Shown in pieces: positions 21,234-34,400 of a DNA stretch of 64,000 bases. The position numbers and the translations under genes were made by a program. Source of the DNA: Lithospermum erythrorhizon (Eukaryota; Streptophyta; Magnoliopsida; Boraginales; Boraginaceae); contig JADFUC010000759.1 of NCBI GenBank assembly GCA_019722365.1, positions 372,001 to 436,000 of the forward strand, given 5' to 3'. How positions within the stretch are numbered: position 1 is the first letter of the stretch; each line of letters starts with the position of its first letter. The notes below the pieces were generated by a model. The model worked only from the letters and a program-made list of their open reading frames with translations. It did not search any database and was not told the origin of the DNA.

Positions 21234-24013
21234 TTAACTGAGATCAACATCGACGCGTTCAGGGTTGGCCCTTTCTGTTTGGTTGTCAACGAGATTAACA
21301 CCGAGCTGCCCTTTGTCGCCAGCACCAAAGGCGTATAGCTTACCATGTTCCGTGAGGGCAAAAGTATGAGCATTCCAGTATATAGAATTAGTGAGACTAA
21401 TTTGAACCACCCTTTCATTCAATTGTCGCAGGGATGTCACAATTTCGGGGCTCAGGACATTCGTATGCTGATTTCCCTGTATAAATAACATACAAGAAGA
21501 ACACTTAAATAGCTATGCAAAGTAAATAGGCAATCCCTATTCCCTACAACTAAGGTACTAACTTAAATTCAGATAACAAATATGAGTTTATACACATTAA
21601 GGCGAGAGAAAAACGTTAGCACTTATCAACGCATGCAAAACCAGGCCATAGATGAGAATAAAGAAAAATAAATAAGCTTAATTTGGATAGAAGATTTGGT
21701 AATGATCAGAGCCTAAATGAATGAACCCATTTGAGCTTAATCATTCTTTATAATGTTTAATTTCTGCAAACATGAGATCATTGTCAAAGGTTTGATGAAA
21801 TCTGGGTTAAGTATGTTTTACATAGAAACCAAACACATCAAAAAAAGATGCAGCCTGAGAGAAAGTATACATGATGTGAGATACAAATTGCATTAATCGA
21901 CCACCGTCACATTAAGAAACATTAAGAAAATGATTATTTAGTAGGTAAGATAGTGACAGTACATAAATCAAACAGTAAAAGTGTAATTAAACAAACCTGT
22001 CCATCGGCAACCACACCATTATGCCCAAGACTTGATGATTCTCCACATCCGAATGAATATACATCACCATCGTCAGAAACCACGAAGGTTGTATAATCTC
22101 CTGTCGCAACATTAACAGCTTTGACATTGCTCAGCGATTCCACCACCTTAGGCACTGATTCAGCATCCTCGTTTCCATGACCTAAGCACCCATACCGACC
22201 CCAACCCCATGTGCATACTCGTCCATCCTTTCCAACAACTGCCGCATGCCAAGCACCAGCTGCAACCACCGTTGGTTGAATATTCAAGGCCCGAAACTGT
22301 TCGATTAATCTAGGGTACTTCTCATCCGATTTTGAACCATGACCCAACTTTCCCCCCAATCCACATCCAACAGAATACACAGACCTGAAGTATATACAAA
22401 ATAGATAACAAATAAGAGATCAAACTTCTAAAAATACAAGCATAGTACATGAAATCTACAGTAAGTGGAAGTGGACACATAACCAGAAAAGGAGAACATA
22501 AATTGAAGACAATAGATGAGAAACAAAGAATCCAAAATTGTATAGCATCAACAAATTATATTATCCTTCTAAGTTGTAGCTGTGTATAAGAAAAGTTGAG
22601 CAGTAATACACAGAAGTTCCAAAACGAGCAAGCCGTTTAATGAGGACAATCTTTTCTTGTGCAGTAGGATTTCCAATTTCACAGTTCTTCACATCAGGTC
22701 AACTTATAAAGTTTAAATCAGATTATCAGAAGCATGAGTTCCAAAATAAAAAATAAAAAATAAAAAAATGAGTTCCAGAAAACATTCTCATGACAATGTA
22801 TGAAAAAGAAACGACTATATTTACTCCAAATTTCTGCACAAGGGAAGATAGAAACTCACATGCCAGTAGGTTCACAGGCCAAAGCAAGTAGATAGCAGTA
22901 TCCAGCGGCAATTTGCACGACAGGTATATTCTCAAGTGCCCCTAACAGTGGACGGGGTTCCATGTCATGTGGTTCTGTGTGGTGACCAAGTTTACTTTCA
23001 TTTCCCCAAGAAAACGTGTAGACCCTACCTTCCCTTGATAATACTGCTGTGAAGAAATTACCAATTGCAGCTTGCACAACAAAGATGTCTTTCAGAGACT
23101 CGACCAGCTGTGGTACAGTTGATACTTTACTCCCTTGGCCAACATACTCTGCCTCGCCAAAAGAATCTTTACCAAAAGAATAAACTTGGCCACTGTCAGT
23201 AATCAGCATTGTGCGACCAGCCCCAGCTGCTGCTTGAATTATTCGAATGCCTTGAAGAGCTCTGCAATATAACAGGAAAATATTCTCTTAATTCAATCTC
23301 TCCATCACATAATCTTGTTCTAAGACCACCAGGGCCTAACCTAATAGGAGAAGGTCGCCACACTTCTTCTGTAGTCCCATGTCCTAGCTGTCCTGAGTTA
23401 TTGGACCCAAAAGAGTAAACAACTCCCTTTGAAGTCACTGCAATGCTGTGACCAGGACCAGCTATAGCCTGAGATTTCTCCCTTCTAGTGCATGCTTCTC
23501 CAGCAAGCAAAAATCTGAGTACCAGTTTCCAGGAGCCCCCACATTGTTGCTTCAGATTCTGATGTTGTTCATCAGTCATTGGTTTAAAAATGGCCCTTTT
23601 TTGGCACATGTCAAGTGCAGCAAGCTCTGATAAGGAGAGCTCGTGATCAGGGAGGAAATGAGCAGGCTGCCTAAAGAATGTACAAGTAGCCTGTACATTG
23701 ACATCAGAAATCAATGAGCAGCACTATCAAGTCAAATAACAATTAAGAGCTTTGGCATTCAATATACAAAGAAATAACCACTTGCCTCGAGCTTCGCAAG
23801 ATCCTGAGGTTCCAAATTATAGGCAGTAAGAACATGAAGAACTGTCGAGGGATTAGCAGCTAATGGAAACTCTCCCGGAGTTGTATTTCCATAGCAATGG
23901 CGCTGTCGTCGGTTAAATGTTGGAGTTGTGGATGTCATGAGGTCAGAAATGGCTTCTTCAGGAACATTATGGAATTGAACACTACTTGGGGCTTCAGTTG
24001 TTGAGGCCTCCAT
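21234..24013 (-). CDS. RCC1-repeat beta-propeller protein
   Basis: Coding exons on the minus strand: 24013-23786, 23690-23341, 23261-22860, 22384-21997, 21476-21234; about 536 residues. Intron 1 has a GC donor (GAG|GCAAGT); the others are GT..AG. Residues 60-165 form an F-box-like lead (DLAKLEATCTFFRQPAHFLP, then ELSLSELAALDMCQKRA). From about residue 165 RCC1 repeats follow, with signatures VYSFGSNNSGQLGHGTTEE, VYSFGKDSFG, VYTFSWGNESKLGHHTE, VYSVGCGLGGKLGHGSK, VCTWGWGRYGCLGHGNE, VYSFGCGESSSLGH and LYAFGAGDKGQLG, enough for a seven-bladed propeller. The family contains RCC1 itself and UVR8, but this protein belongs to a separate plant clade whose role is not known to me, and the UVR8 tryptophan triad cannot be judged by eye. 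The gene looks intact. The ATG at 24013 is preceded by no other in-frame ATG in the same exon. Confidence 0.93.
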
Positions 24014-24340
24014 GGCCACTCCTAATGTAAGTATTTCCTTACCAATTCAAACAGGAACTCTAAATGACTGAAACTCAGGAAACAAAAGTACAAGTCGGCA
24101 CAACACAAGCAAAGCCAATTGAACATATCACCACAAACAATTAGATACTCGAGAGTCGAGATAGTAAACTGTAAAAGAATCACAATGTGCAATTGTACCT
24201 TTAATTACACACTTTGGTCAAAGAACTTGAAGTATCATACCTGCAAGCATATACACAATCCATATAAGAAAACAAAGTTCTAAATAGAATGAATGATGTT
24301 CAACAACAAAGTTCGTACAAACTACAACCGATTCGACATA

Positions 24341-24520
24341 GAACTATATTATCAAACATACCGGAACCAAACCAAGTCTTATCTCACTAAGTGGGGTTAT
24401 TTCCAATCAGTCATTACCAAACATACCAGTACCAAACGAAGCCTTATCGCACTAAGTGGGGCCGGCTACATGAATACAACGTCTCCAATCATCCATTATC
24501 AAACATACCGGAAAACCCAA
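24341..24520 (+). repeat. Tandem copies of the AAGTGGGG dispersed repeat
   Basis: ATTATCAAACATACCGGAA-like strings recur near 24349, 24413 and 24496. Two intervening units contain CTTATCTCACTAAGTGGGG (24379-24397) and CTTATCGCACTAAGTGGGG (24443-24461). They lie 330-500 bp upstream of the RCC1-repeat ATG, in probable 5' untranslated or promoter DNA. Confidence 0.7.
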
Positions 24521-25195
24521 CAAAATGATACTGGAGGAGTAAACTAGTATGATCAGATAGACTCACATTATGATCACTCTTTCACAAGTAGGAAAGAAAC
24601 AGAGGAATCCCAATTCAAGCCAACCAAACCAAAAAGAATCAAGAAATAATGTTACACAAAAAGTCCCAAAATAGGAAAAATTAAACCACACAAACAAATG
24701 AATAAAACATGAAGCCAAAACATCCACAAATTTGCCCAGATAGTCAAAACAGAACCCAAAAGGGACAAAATTTTCACACACCAAAAAATATTAAATTTCA
24801 TATGAGGTGTCATCAAACAAACTAAAATGCAAAAGCCACTATAATCAACACAAACCATAACCAACACACATTCTCAAAGTCACAATTTTGATATAAAAAC
24901 TTAAAAAAAAAAATTAAAAAATTGATCTTTATCCTCTATGATGATGTTAGTATGCATGTTACATGATCACATAATGGTGATTAAATAGTAACAAACATCA
25001 TATGACCAAATACAAACATCATATGACCAAATACAAACATGATCAACATAAATTCATACTATCAAATAATAACTGAAAAAATATACCATACTAAGAATAT
25101 ACATACTCTACATTTCAATAATCACAAATTAATAATCATTACAAAAACTAAATCTTACATTAAACTGAACTTTCCAACTTCACAAAACCCATATA

Positions 25196-25619
25196 AAATC
25201 TACCAAACAAGTTGAATTCTTATCAAACCACAAGAGTGTTGAATTGGTATTGATGGTTGTTTCAAAAACTAAAAAAGGTCAAATTTTTATAGGAATTTTG
25301 ATATAAGTGTGTGAAAAAACCACCAAACAAGTTGGATTATGATCAAACATAAGGAAAATGTGAAAAAGATCAATTTTTATTGGAATTTTATGACATTATA
25401 GATTATATTAAGGAGTTAAATATGTGAAAAAATCCACCAAACAAGTTGGATTTTGATCAAACAAAAAATAATGAAATTGGGTATTTGAAAATGTGAAAAT
25501 TATCAAATTTTTATTGCAATTTTGTGAGAAAATTTATAGTTAAGTGTGAAAAATCCACAAAACAAGTTGGATTTTGATCAAATGAAAATGATCAAATTTT
25601 TATAGGAATTTTGTGAGAC

Positions 25620-25679
<60 letters not shown>
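25196..25679. repeat. Tandem repeat (about 65-120 bp units) ending in an ATA microsatellite
   Basis: Four units begin near 25201, 25319, 25435 and 25557 with CCACCAAACAAGTTGGAT-like text, each followed by GATCAAA and a CAAATTTTTAT-GGAATTTT block; unit lengths vary by internal insertions. The last runs into about 20 perfect ATA triplets (25621-25679). Confidence 0.8.
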
Positions 25680-25680
<1 letters not shown>

Positions 25681-27539
25681 GATTAAAGGATGAATTTAGT
25701 GTGTGCAATGATGTGTGATGTGATGTGTTTTGAGCTTTATTTTCTCTTTATCAATGGCTTTGTTTATTTTTCTATATAGTTTAGGAGAAATGGAAATGAA
25801 ATTATATGAAATGAGATGTCTCATTATGGAAGAACTTTGGTTATATTTGTGGCTAATCTTTACACGTCGTTTGGGTGTGATCTCGTGTCCTATTTTCGAC
25901 GAAGATCATCTACCTACTTATTGTATCGTATCTCCTAATGTATATAATTATATTTATTATATATCGATTTCAAGTTATTTTATTACTACTCATTATATTC
26001 ACAATATATAAAGTATAATTAATTAAATAAAAGACACAATGAGATTAAAAAGAGGCATGATCTTATTCTACTACTTAACGACGATCATACGTTATACTAA
26101 ACGCATGTATCAACCTATCTAACGCGATGCATAAATTTTAAATTGTGAAACATAAAAAGTGAGATATCGAAATGAGGTAAAGAATCATCACCTTAGTTAT
26201 TGAGAAATCATATAGAGTAGATTATATGTTATATTTATGTACTCATATATGACATTAATATTATCATGACAACCATATAATTTTCTAGAAAATGAAATAT
26301 TTTTTACACCAACTATTTTTAATAAATTGACATGTATTTTTATATCAGGAACAAATTATATATGTGCTTATGTATCTTATCATCTACTATGTCAATTTCT
26401 TAAAGATGGCATGGCTCAATTGTTATCTCAATTTCTTATACAAAGATACATATTAAAGTGCTATAAAATATTTAGTTAGTAGAAATTAGAATCCTTTGTT
26501 CAAAGTTATGTGAAACAAACTTTGAATCTCTAAATTAACAACTTTATGGCAAAATATCATTATCATAGATGGATTCAAAGAGAACAATGGAGCAATTGAC
26601 ATCTCCTACGTGTTTAACTATTCCCATACTCAATAACTGAACCATTTAGAAAGCAATAAACAATTATCGAAAACATGAATAGTTATTAATTGGATATTCA
26701 TATCCACTTTAGTAGATTTTATACTAATAATTCATTCATTGTTTGGGTGTTGAATTGAATAATCCAGTAGTGGCCTACGCAGGCAGATTATAAAAGTATT
26801 AAGTCGATGGCATATAAATGGAAGCATAATGTCATCATCTAATTTACCAGCAGCTGCTAACCTATCAAAATGTTTTCAATAATTCTACCTCTAATTATTT
26901 TTATTTAACGTTTTCATTTTTTCTTGTCAATCTTTAATCATCAATTATTTTTTATTTTAATAAAAATTTGATATTATTGAATTTATCATTAAAAATATTT
27001 TTCATAATATTATTTTCTTTTATAATTTTCATAATATAACTAAAAAGTAATTAATAATTAAACTTATTTTGACATGATAAACAAAACTAAACAGTTAATT
27101 AAATTAAATTAGAGGGAGTAACATATAGAGAACAGAGAGGTGGGTTAATCAATTGACTTCCACAAGTTATCTTTGAAAGAAAAACAAAATTATGCCCATG
27201 ATCCAAATAATTGATCAGAGTAAGAGATAGATAATCTGAAAACAAGAAAAAAAATATTCTAAATAGAATTTTAGATATCATGGTAATTTATTTAATACAT
27301 AAATCATTAAGGAAGCAGGAAGTACCATCATAATAGAACAAATTAAACATAACCGGAAAAAAAAAAGATTATAGAGTTCGAATTTTACTTTCACCTCCCT
27401 CTTAACGTGTGTTAGACCTCAAATTGAGTAAATAAGCATCCACTTAATTGTTGCAATATATAAAGAGAGAATGGTATTGATGAATAATTATTGTGTTTTT
27501 TAAAGATTGTTAGTATATATAGTCAAATCAAATATTAAA

Positions 27540-27625
27540 CCTAAACCTATTATATTGTACTAGCAATAGATATAAAAGGTAACCTAAACCTATTATATTG
27601 TACTAGCAATAGATATAAAAGGTAA
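27540..27625. repeat. Perfect 43-bp tandem duplication
   Basis: 27540-27582 and 27583-27625 are identical, each starting CCTAAACCTATTATATTG and ending AAAAGGTAA. Identity of both copies in otherwise fast-drifting DNA points to a recent event. Confidence 0.95.
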
Positions 27626-28967
27626 GTGTCCTAATAACAATAAAACACGTAGGTATAAAAAATAATAGTTCGTAAACTCTTAATTAGTTTGCTAATATAA
27701 ATAGTATTCGTAGTATTCTAGTTTTCTAATAATAATAAATCATATTATAATATCTTCTGGTTCTGTCTTGATATTCAAATAATTTGGTGGTTCAAATACA
27801 CAACCTTTGAACAAGACAGAACCGCTAATACTGCATGTGGTGTATCTGTAGTAAATATTATTATTACAATGATTGTAACTAAGCTTGATTTTTGCTTTCA
27901 TGTTTGCTAATGAGTCGTCTATGTTTGGTTTCATGGAAGCCTCAACGCCGGAGTCTTGCCTTAGACGTATGGCATATATAAGCATGCATGCATGTTCCTC
28001 AAGAATATTAAGATGAGTAAAAATTGTACATAACCACCTTGGCTTGCAGGACCATTTTCAAAATTAAGATACACATCTATATATACCTGGCAAGCTTTGG
28101 TTTATGGTCATTGACAAATGTCTATTTTTAATATGTGAGTCCCTAAAATTAAAATCACAAAAAATCAATTGTCATTAATTACTTCACTAATGTAATGACA
28201 TGGTCGTGACAAAAACTGAGACAAAATTTGTTATGGAAATATAAAATATAATCGATGAGACTTATTCCACATTAATTAATGAGTTTATAATGTCATAAAC
28301 CGAATTCAAGCAACCTCCAGATCTCCTATTCCTCTCGATGTCCCTTTATGCGCCTAATAATGCTTCCTATCACATGATATATACAAAACATAAATATATA
28401 ATGTACAAATATATAAATCATGATGTATATATATAAGGGGGCCGCTATTGAGAGGGATAGAAAGATTCCGAAGCCGTGAATTCATAACAATATTAGATAG
28501 ATGACAATTAGACTAGTTAGAGACACAAGAATTTGATGAAACAAAGAAAGCTTGAGAGGTACTAAATGTAGAGGTCGAAGGTGCGTAAGGTGAAGTTTTT
28601 ACTATTCTTATGGTATTGCTGTCATGCAAACGTACACGCCAAGCATCCAATTTCTTTAATTCCATTAGACAGCCGTTTACTTGCTTAATTATACATTTAT
28701 CTTTAATTTGTGCATTTTAAAAATAATTCTGACTATCACTTATAATTCTTCTATTTATACGTCAAGTTTTTGTTATTAAACATGCTTTTTGTAAGAGTTC
28801 AAATAGTCCGGGGCTTGATTATGATTTTAAATTGTTATTCTTGCATTTAGAGTTAATTGGTCGTTTTACATAAATAGGCGAAAATGAGATATCGATCTCA
28901 AGTAGTTTGCTAACGAACAACGGCCTCAAAGCCAGACACCCTGCTACCTCGGCTCCTTATTTTAAAG

Positions 28968-29177
28968 TTCCATTAATATTTAACATTTTCGCGATTAAAA
29001 GTTCTTTTAGTTTTAATAAAAATATAATTTTTGAGATTTAGCAATTGAGCAAACCTGTTTAACCATTCTAGACTTTGGAGGGGAAAAAAAAGAGTTTTGG
29101 CGGGAAAAACAGGTTTGCGCAATTGCTAAATCTCTAAAATTATATTTAATCGTCTGAAAATGTTAAATATTAAAGGA
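28968..29177. repeat. Long inverted repeat (foldback or MITE-like)
   Basis: Left arm 28968-29060 and right arm 29108-29177 are reverse complements over about 70 bp, sharing TTAATATTTAACATTTTC and GATTTAGCAATTG, then GCAAACCTGTT at the inner end. The left arm has an extra stretch of about 22 bp. The loop is 47 bp and holds an A run between GGAGGGG and TTTTGGCGGG. Confidence 0.85.
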
Positions 29178-29435
29178 GATATTAAAAATAGTGACCAATT
29201 ATAATCTACAGACACCTTCTGTGACCATTTATACTATGGTTGCCACTTACTGTGATCAATATACAACTTTGCTACACTTAGTGAGATCAAACCACTAATT
29301 AACTCCCCTTACGATGATGATGACTTCAATAGATGCATCTAATATAAGATTCCTTTTCTTACTTTTCCTCCCCGTACAACCGATACTAGTTAATGAATCT
29401 AAATATATCTAATTGGCTACTTTAATAATCAAAGA

Positions 29436-31425
29436 TGTGGACATCGAAAATTTATCAAAAGTAATAATTAAAATGATTAAGATGAATTAATCAAATTAAT
29501 TAAAAGTGTAGCTCGCTAATTGTGTGGTTCCGATCCCTAAATTCAAACCTCGATTGAATAAGCGGTTCCCAAATCAAGCCCCTAAAATTAATCGAAGTAA
29601 AAAAATAAGGGTTTATATTAATTAACCCTAAAAATTGAACTCGAAAAGTATTCGGTAGAAACAACAGATGAAATTCGCCAATTAAAATTACGGCTCTAAA
29701 ACTCCCCAATTTTATTGATTAAAATCGGTTATATGAATATTCTCAAAGCCACGCGTTTCAAAATGGCACCTAAAACCACGGCTCAAAATGAAGACTCCAA
29801 AAACAAGCATATCTCCAAAATTAAAGACTACGTGTTTATGTGGCTCTCGAAATCAAGATCTCAAGTCACGTGGTTCAAAATCAAGGTCTGCAACTGGCGT
29901 CAATATGAAAATGTATTCACCTGTAGTTAACGGTAACCTTCTTTTTACGTGAAATAGGGCGCTATTCTTATACTGACACCAAGTACTCCTAAATTATCCG
30001 ATTGGCCCAAATTGGCCAAAAATTTAACAACAAGATCGTGGATCCACCAGAATCAAACCAAACATCGTAAAGATTAAGTTCTATTACACTATAAATATCC
30101 CCCCATTTGGCCAAAATTTCTGTGACAAATTCAATCTCCAACAGAATCATCCTATTCTACCAATAAAAAACACACCAAACCCTCGAGGAAAATACATAGA
30201 AAAACCTTCGAGATTTCCCTGTTAAATCTGAGCCACCAAAGAAAACACCACGCTGGCCGCTGGAAAATACTTCCAAGCCGACCAAAATAGCGCCCAAATC
30301 GCTAATTACCGTTATCGCACGCCAGTGAATTATTCAAGTTGTAGGCTAAAATCAATGAATCCATGAAAGTTTCTCAAGAACGCTCAATATCTGTGGATTG
30401 CTCACGTGAGCCCTCGATTATTCAAAAAACTTGGATGAACATCCGATAAATTCTGTGATAATCATCAAATTTTATATAGAATATACCGAAGCCATCACTC
30501 CTATAGTTAGATTATAGTGTGAGGATACTGCTTGTGTTCTCGTCTAGCTTCGATCAAGATTATCAACAGCGAAAAGCTCCACCTTCATACCGATCATCAT
30601 CTTCTACAAATGTGTTCTGCTACGCCACAGAAGATGCCTGTAAGTAACGCTTACCAAAGATATCGCGCCCGCGTGAGGCCAAATCTCACTCAGTCTCAAT
30701 TCGGTCATATCCTCAAGACCACTCTACAACAAATACGCCGCTTGCCATCAGAGTACGTTAAATAGCAACGCCGGTTCAACACTCGCTTTATCACTCCACA
30801 AATGCCTCGTGAAATTTATCTCAAATCAAGCCATTATATCACAGACTAAGCCTCATCATGACAAATAGCTTATCTAGCCACATAAATTCCACCCACAAAA
30901 GTCAAGTACCTCCTCAGCGATAAGTCCAAAGTTCCACAAGAGACTCAAGTTAGCCCCACACTACAAACCAGAGTAGTTCATCGCTCTAACATGTAATCGG
31001 AAATCAAGTCCACCCAAGATCGTTCAGACAACCAACACGGAATAAAGTTCTGCAAGTGCTCCCAACCCACTCATATCCAAGCCTGCACTCAGCCTCAAGT
31101 TCATCGCACTGCAGAACACATATCCAAATTTCATCAGAGCTTTTATCCAAATCCAAATTAAATCAAGTCAAATCAAATCAAATCAGCCAAGCTCAGTTCT
31201 CACCAAGCCTGCCCAAGCGTTTCTCAAATCAAACAAGCTGCTCAAATCAAGTCAAGCCAAACAAAGATGACATCTCACAAATCGTCAAGAACGCTAAGTA
31301 TTCATTAATTGACAAATGATCCTTCTTCGATTTGATAAAACTCAGAGACTGAGGAATTTTCCCTCACAGCTGGGTTTTATTTTGTACCCCATCATAAATA
31401 ATAAAAAAATCTTCTTTGCATTACA
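29436..31425 (+). repeat. 5' LTR of the 11-kb element
   Basis: About 2.0 kb. TATAAATA at 30090-30097 lies about 650 bp in. The region 31150-31190 holds short tandem AAATC units. The right border is set at TTACA (31421-31425), which matches the same string at the end of the 3' copy. Confidence 0.7.
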
Positions 31426-34400
31426 ATCAAGGCATCACTGGGTGGACTCATTAACTACCTTCGTCAATCACACAACCGAGATGTTTCCAAGAGGACTATC
31501 TCAACTCCCCTCTACGATCACACGCTACTACATGAGAAGAAATACCAGCAAAGACAAATTCATCAAATACATGGACCACCGAGATGCCTCAAAGACTCAT
31601 TAAATCTCAAGTTAACGTGATTGTGAGCTCTGTATAACCAAATTCGAATGAGGCTAATCTAAGCACCAAGTCTAACTGCAAGATTTCATAGACACAGGCA
31701 TCCCCATTGAAAAATGCTTCATATTCAAAGAGCAAGCTGACGGATCTCAAGAAAATGACACCATCTAAGAAGACAAAGTCTCTTCTTCCAACCACATAAC
31801 CCTCACCATCAGTTCACTTCACCGGCATCAAAGTACCCGAAGAATTTTGGGGAGAGTTGCTCTTATTCAGGAAAGTACGTCGACTCACCTGCATTTATTT
31901 AGACCATGAAGATGCCACGATGTGGTTAAGTCGACGTAAGACTAACCATCTGGTAAGACTGAAGACGCTGCTTCACTTCATCAAGTCTACATGCACTTTC
32001 ACACAGATTCATCGATGCAAGACTCGCCATGCTAAGACAGACTATAATAAATCACTTACGCACAGCTACGCTGAATCCAAAAGCCTGGATAAGAGATTGT
32101 CAGAGGATCGCTTGTAAACATCCTTCCACTCCAAACATTAAAGAAGCCGAGCATCTCGAAAGTTATATAGCAAATTCCATTATAATTCAAGGCTTTAATT
32201 CATGGGAACGAACCTCGGGAAAAGTAAGTCCGCATTCGGGTGATGTGGAATTAAACTACCTCATGGTTTCATACGATGTATGTCAAGATCACATATAATA
32301 TCCTATCAGCGCCCCTTGATTCACAAAGAATAATGTTGTCCCTTTTACACTCCACTAGCGCCAAGTATTACAAGTGACGATGGAGAAAACGGTTATATGA
32401 TTTAAATCCATTCGCAAGAATCAAGAATCTCTACTTTGCTAATGTGAATACTATAAGAAGAGTGAAAGAAATCCCCAAAGACGGTATAGGTCGAGGCGCC
32501 CAGACGCCTTTCAACGCCTCAAATAGTTTTTTTCATTCTTAACGTTACAATAGGAAGATCTAGTTCACATTCAGCATTTGACCTCACTCCCCCACTCAAA
32601 TTAAAAGTGGCGCAAATAGTCAGTTTTAAAGGTTTCAGGGCACCTAAAAGGCGACCCAAGATGTAACATGGAACCATGGGTCCAAAAGCTTACAACCTCC
32701 TATCAAGGTAAAATATGATCCCATCGACGACAAAGCTTACTGGACAATTACTACCTGTGAGCGGTTGACAGAACGCACGGGTCAACGACACCTAAGATGG
32801 TAAAATGTATGGACGGTCTGGTCAATAATCAACCGCAGTGGTCGATATACACCGAAACCACCGCTCGTGTCCTAATCAAGCAGGGCGATAAACCAATACA
32901 TAGCGGAGGTCACGTGAAAGTGCCCTACCAATCAAATACGCGAGAAACCACTCTGTGATTCCTCAAAGCCTGGGGGGCAAATATCAACTCCTAAGAAGAA
33001 AATCAAAAGCGGAAATCGGCCCTTCCTAAGATCAGCTAACGCGACTAAAGGAAATCGGTTCGGCTGGGATCGAGAAAACCAACCTCGAATCCCGCTGAGG
33101 AATCACCAAGAAGAAAACTCACTTCAAGGGTTCAACATGTAGAACAAGACGAGTACACGCCAAACAAAGGGTACCTTCTTAGTCCGTAAGACGATCCTCG
33201 GGAACTGTCGGCGAAAGATTCATGACCAACCTCCCGTGGCATACGATTAAGAAAAGAAGACAAACGTGGGACATGGGAGCGGGACCAAAGACGACACTCG
33301 AGCATGGATACCCTTTATGTTAAGCAGAGGAATTCTAGATCCAACGATATGTTCATGAAAGGATCATATCGTAATTCACGCACTCACCCAACTGCCGGGC
33401 ATCCTCACCTAGTTCCTCAAGAAAATCAGATCTACCCGATATATAAATATCGCCCACGAGCAAACGCCATGGGAACGACTGGGTCCGCCTCATAGAAGAA
33501 ATAGCTCGAGTACGGGGCAAGATCAACGATGTGAACAAAGAAAAGAGTCGAGACCTCAAGAATAAGAGGAACGATACTAGATAGGCCACCTCCTAGCCCA
33601 ATGCTAAATAAAGGTCCTTATCCTTGAAGCAATGAAGCCAAATTTATGTCCACCTTCCCACGTATATCAAACAGAAAGACTAAGAGATTTGTATGCTTGA
33701 TATACCTAACCCTGGACACGAAATCTTATACGATCGTTTTCGGCAATTAGAGGAACTAGTGGATCCAAAACTATATCTACAAACAAACGCCACGGATTAT
33801 GCGGTATCCGACAAACCAAATAAGATCCTTAGACGAGTTCTTCAAGTGGTACTGAACCAATTGCATATTAAATACATGTCCACGAGCGCATTATTACGGA
33901 ATGAACGCCCGCTGGGCATTAACGCCTGGCATACAAGTCAACAATAATTTATATTCAAGTGAAAGGCTTCGACGGGCCGAGACTTTAAGCAAACAAGAAA
34001 CTATCAAAATAAGTGGCGTAGACGCACGAAAGAATCGAACCCGAGGTTCAAATATTTCTAAACACACCAAGAACCTCTCAAAGACGGTAGGATAAATTAC
34101 CCACAACCTCCCGAAAGCATAAGTGATAAATCGGCCCAACCTTCCCCGATACAAGATGATAAATTATCAAACCCCCATGAACTACGCTTCGGCTTGACCC
34201 CTCAAGAAGCCGATTCGCGAGGTACATAAAAGTAAATTGACACATATCAAACGCAAATATAATGTGTAAAATAACATCTACGCTGTCCTGCCAAGTATTC
34301 GATTAAATCAGAGCATACAATAAAAAGAATGGAAAGTAGCAAGAGTAACGAAATACTTATCGAAAGTGAAACGACAAGGAAATAAAATCATAAAGCAGTT

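Larger units (their letters stand above)
25680..29435. other. AT-rich spacer
   Basis: No gene recognised. The stretch holds a perfect 43-bp tandem duplication and a long inverted repeat (listed separately). Open frames such as 25730-26011 and 27740-27985 have no family signature. Confidence 0.45.

Noticed and set aside
23759..23785. GT donors just after the RCC1-repeat exon 1
   Set aside because: Using either shifts the frame against exon 2; the GC donor at 23785-23784 is the one that fits.
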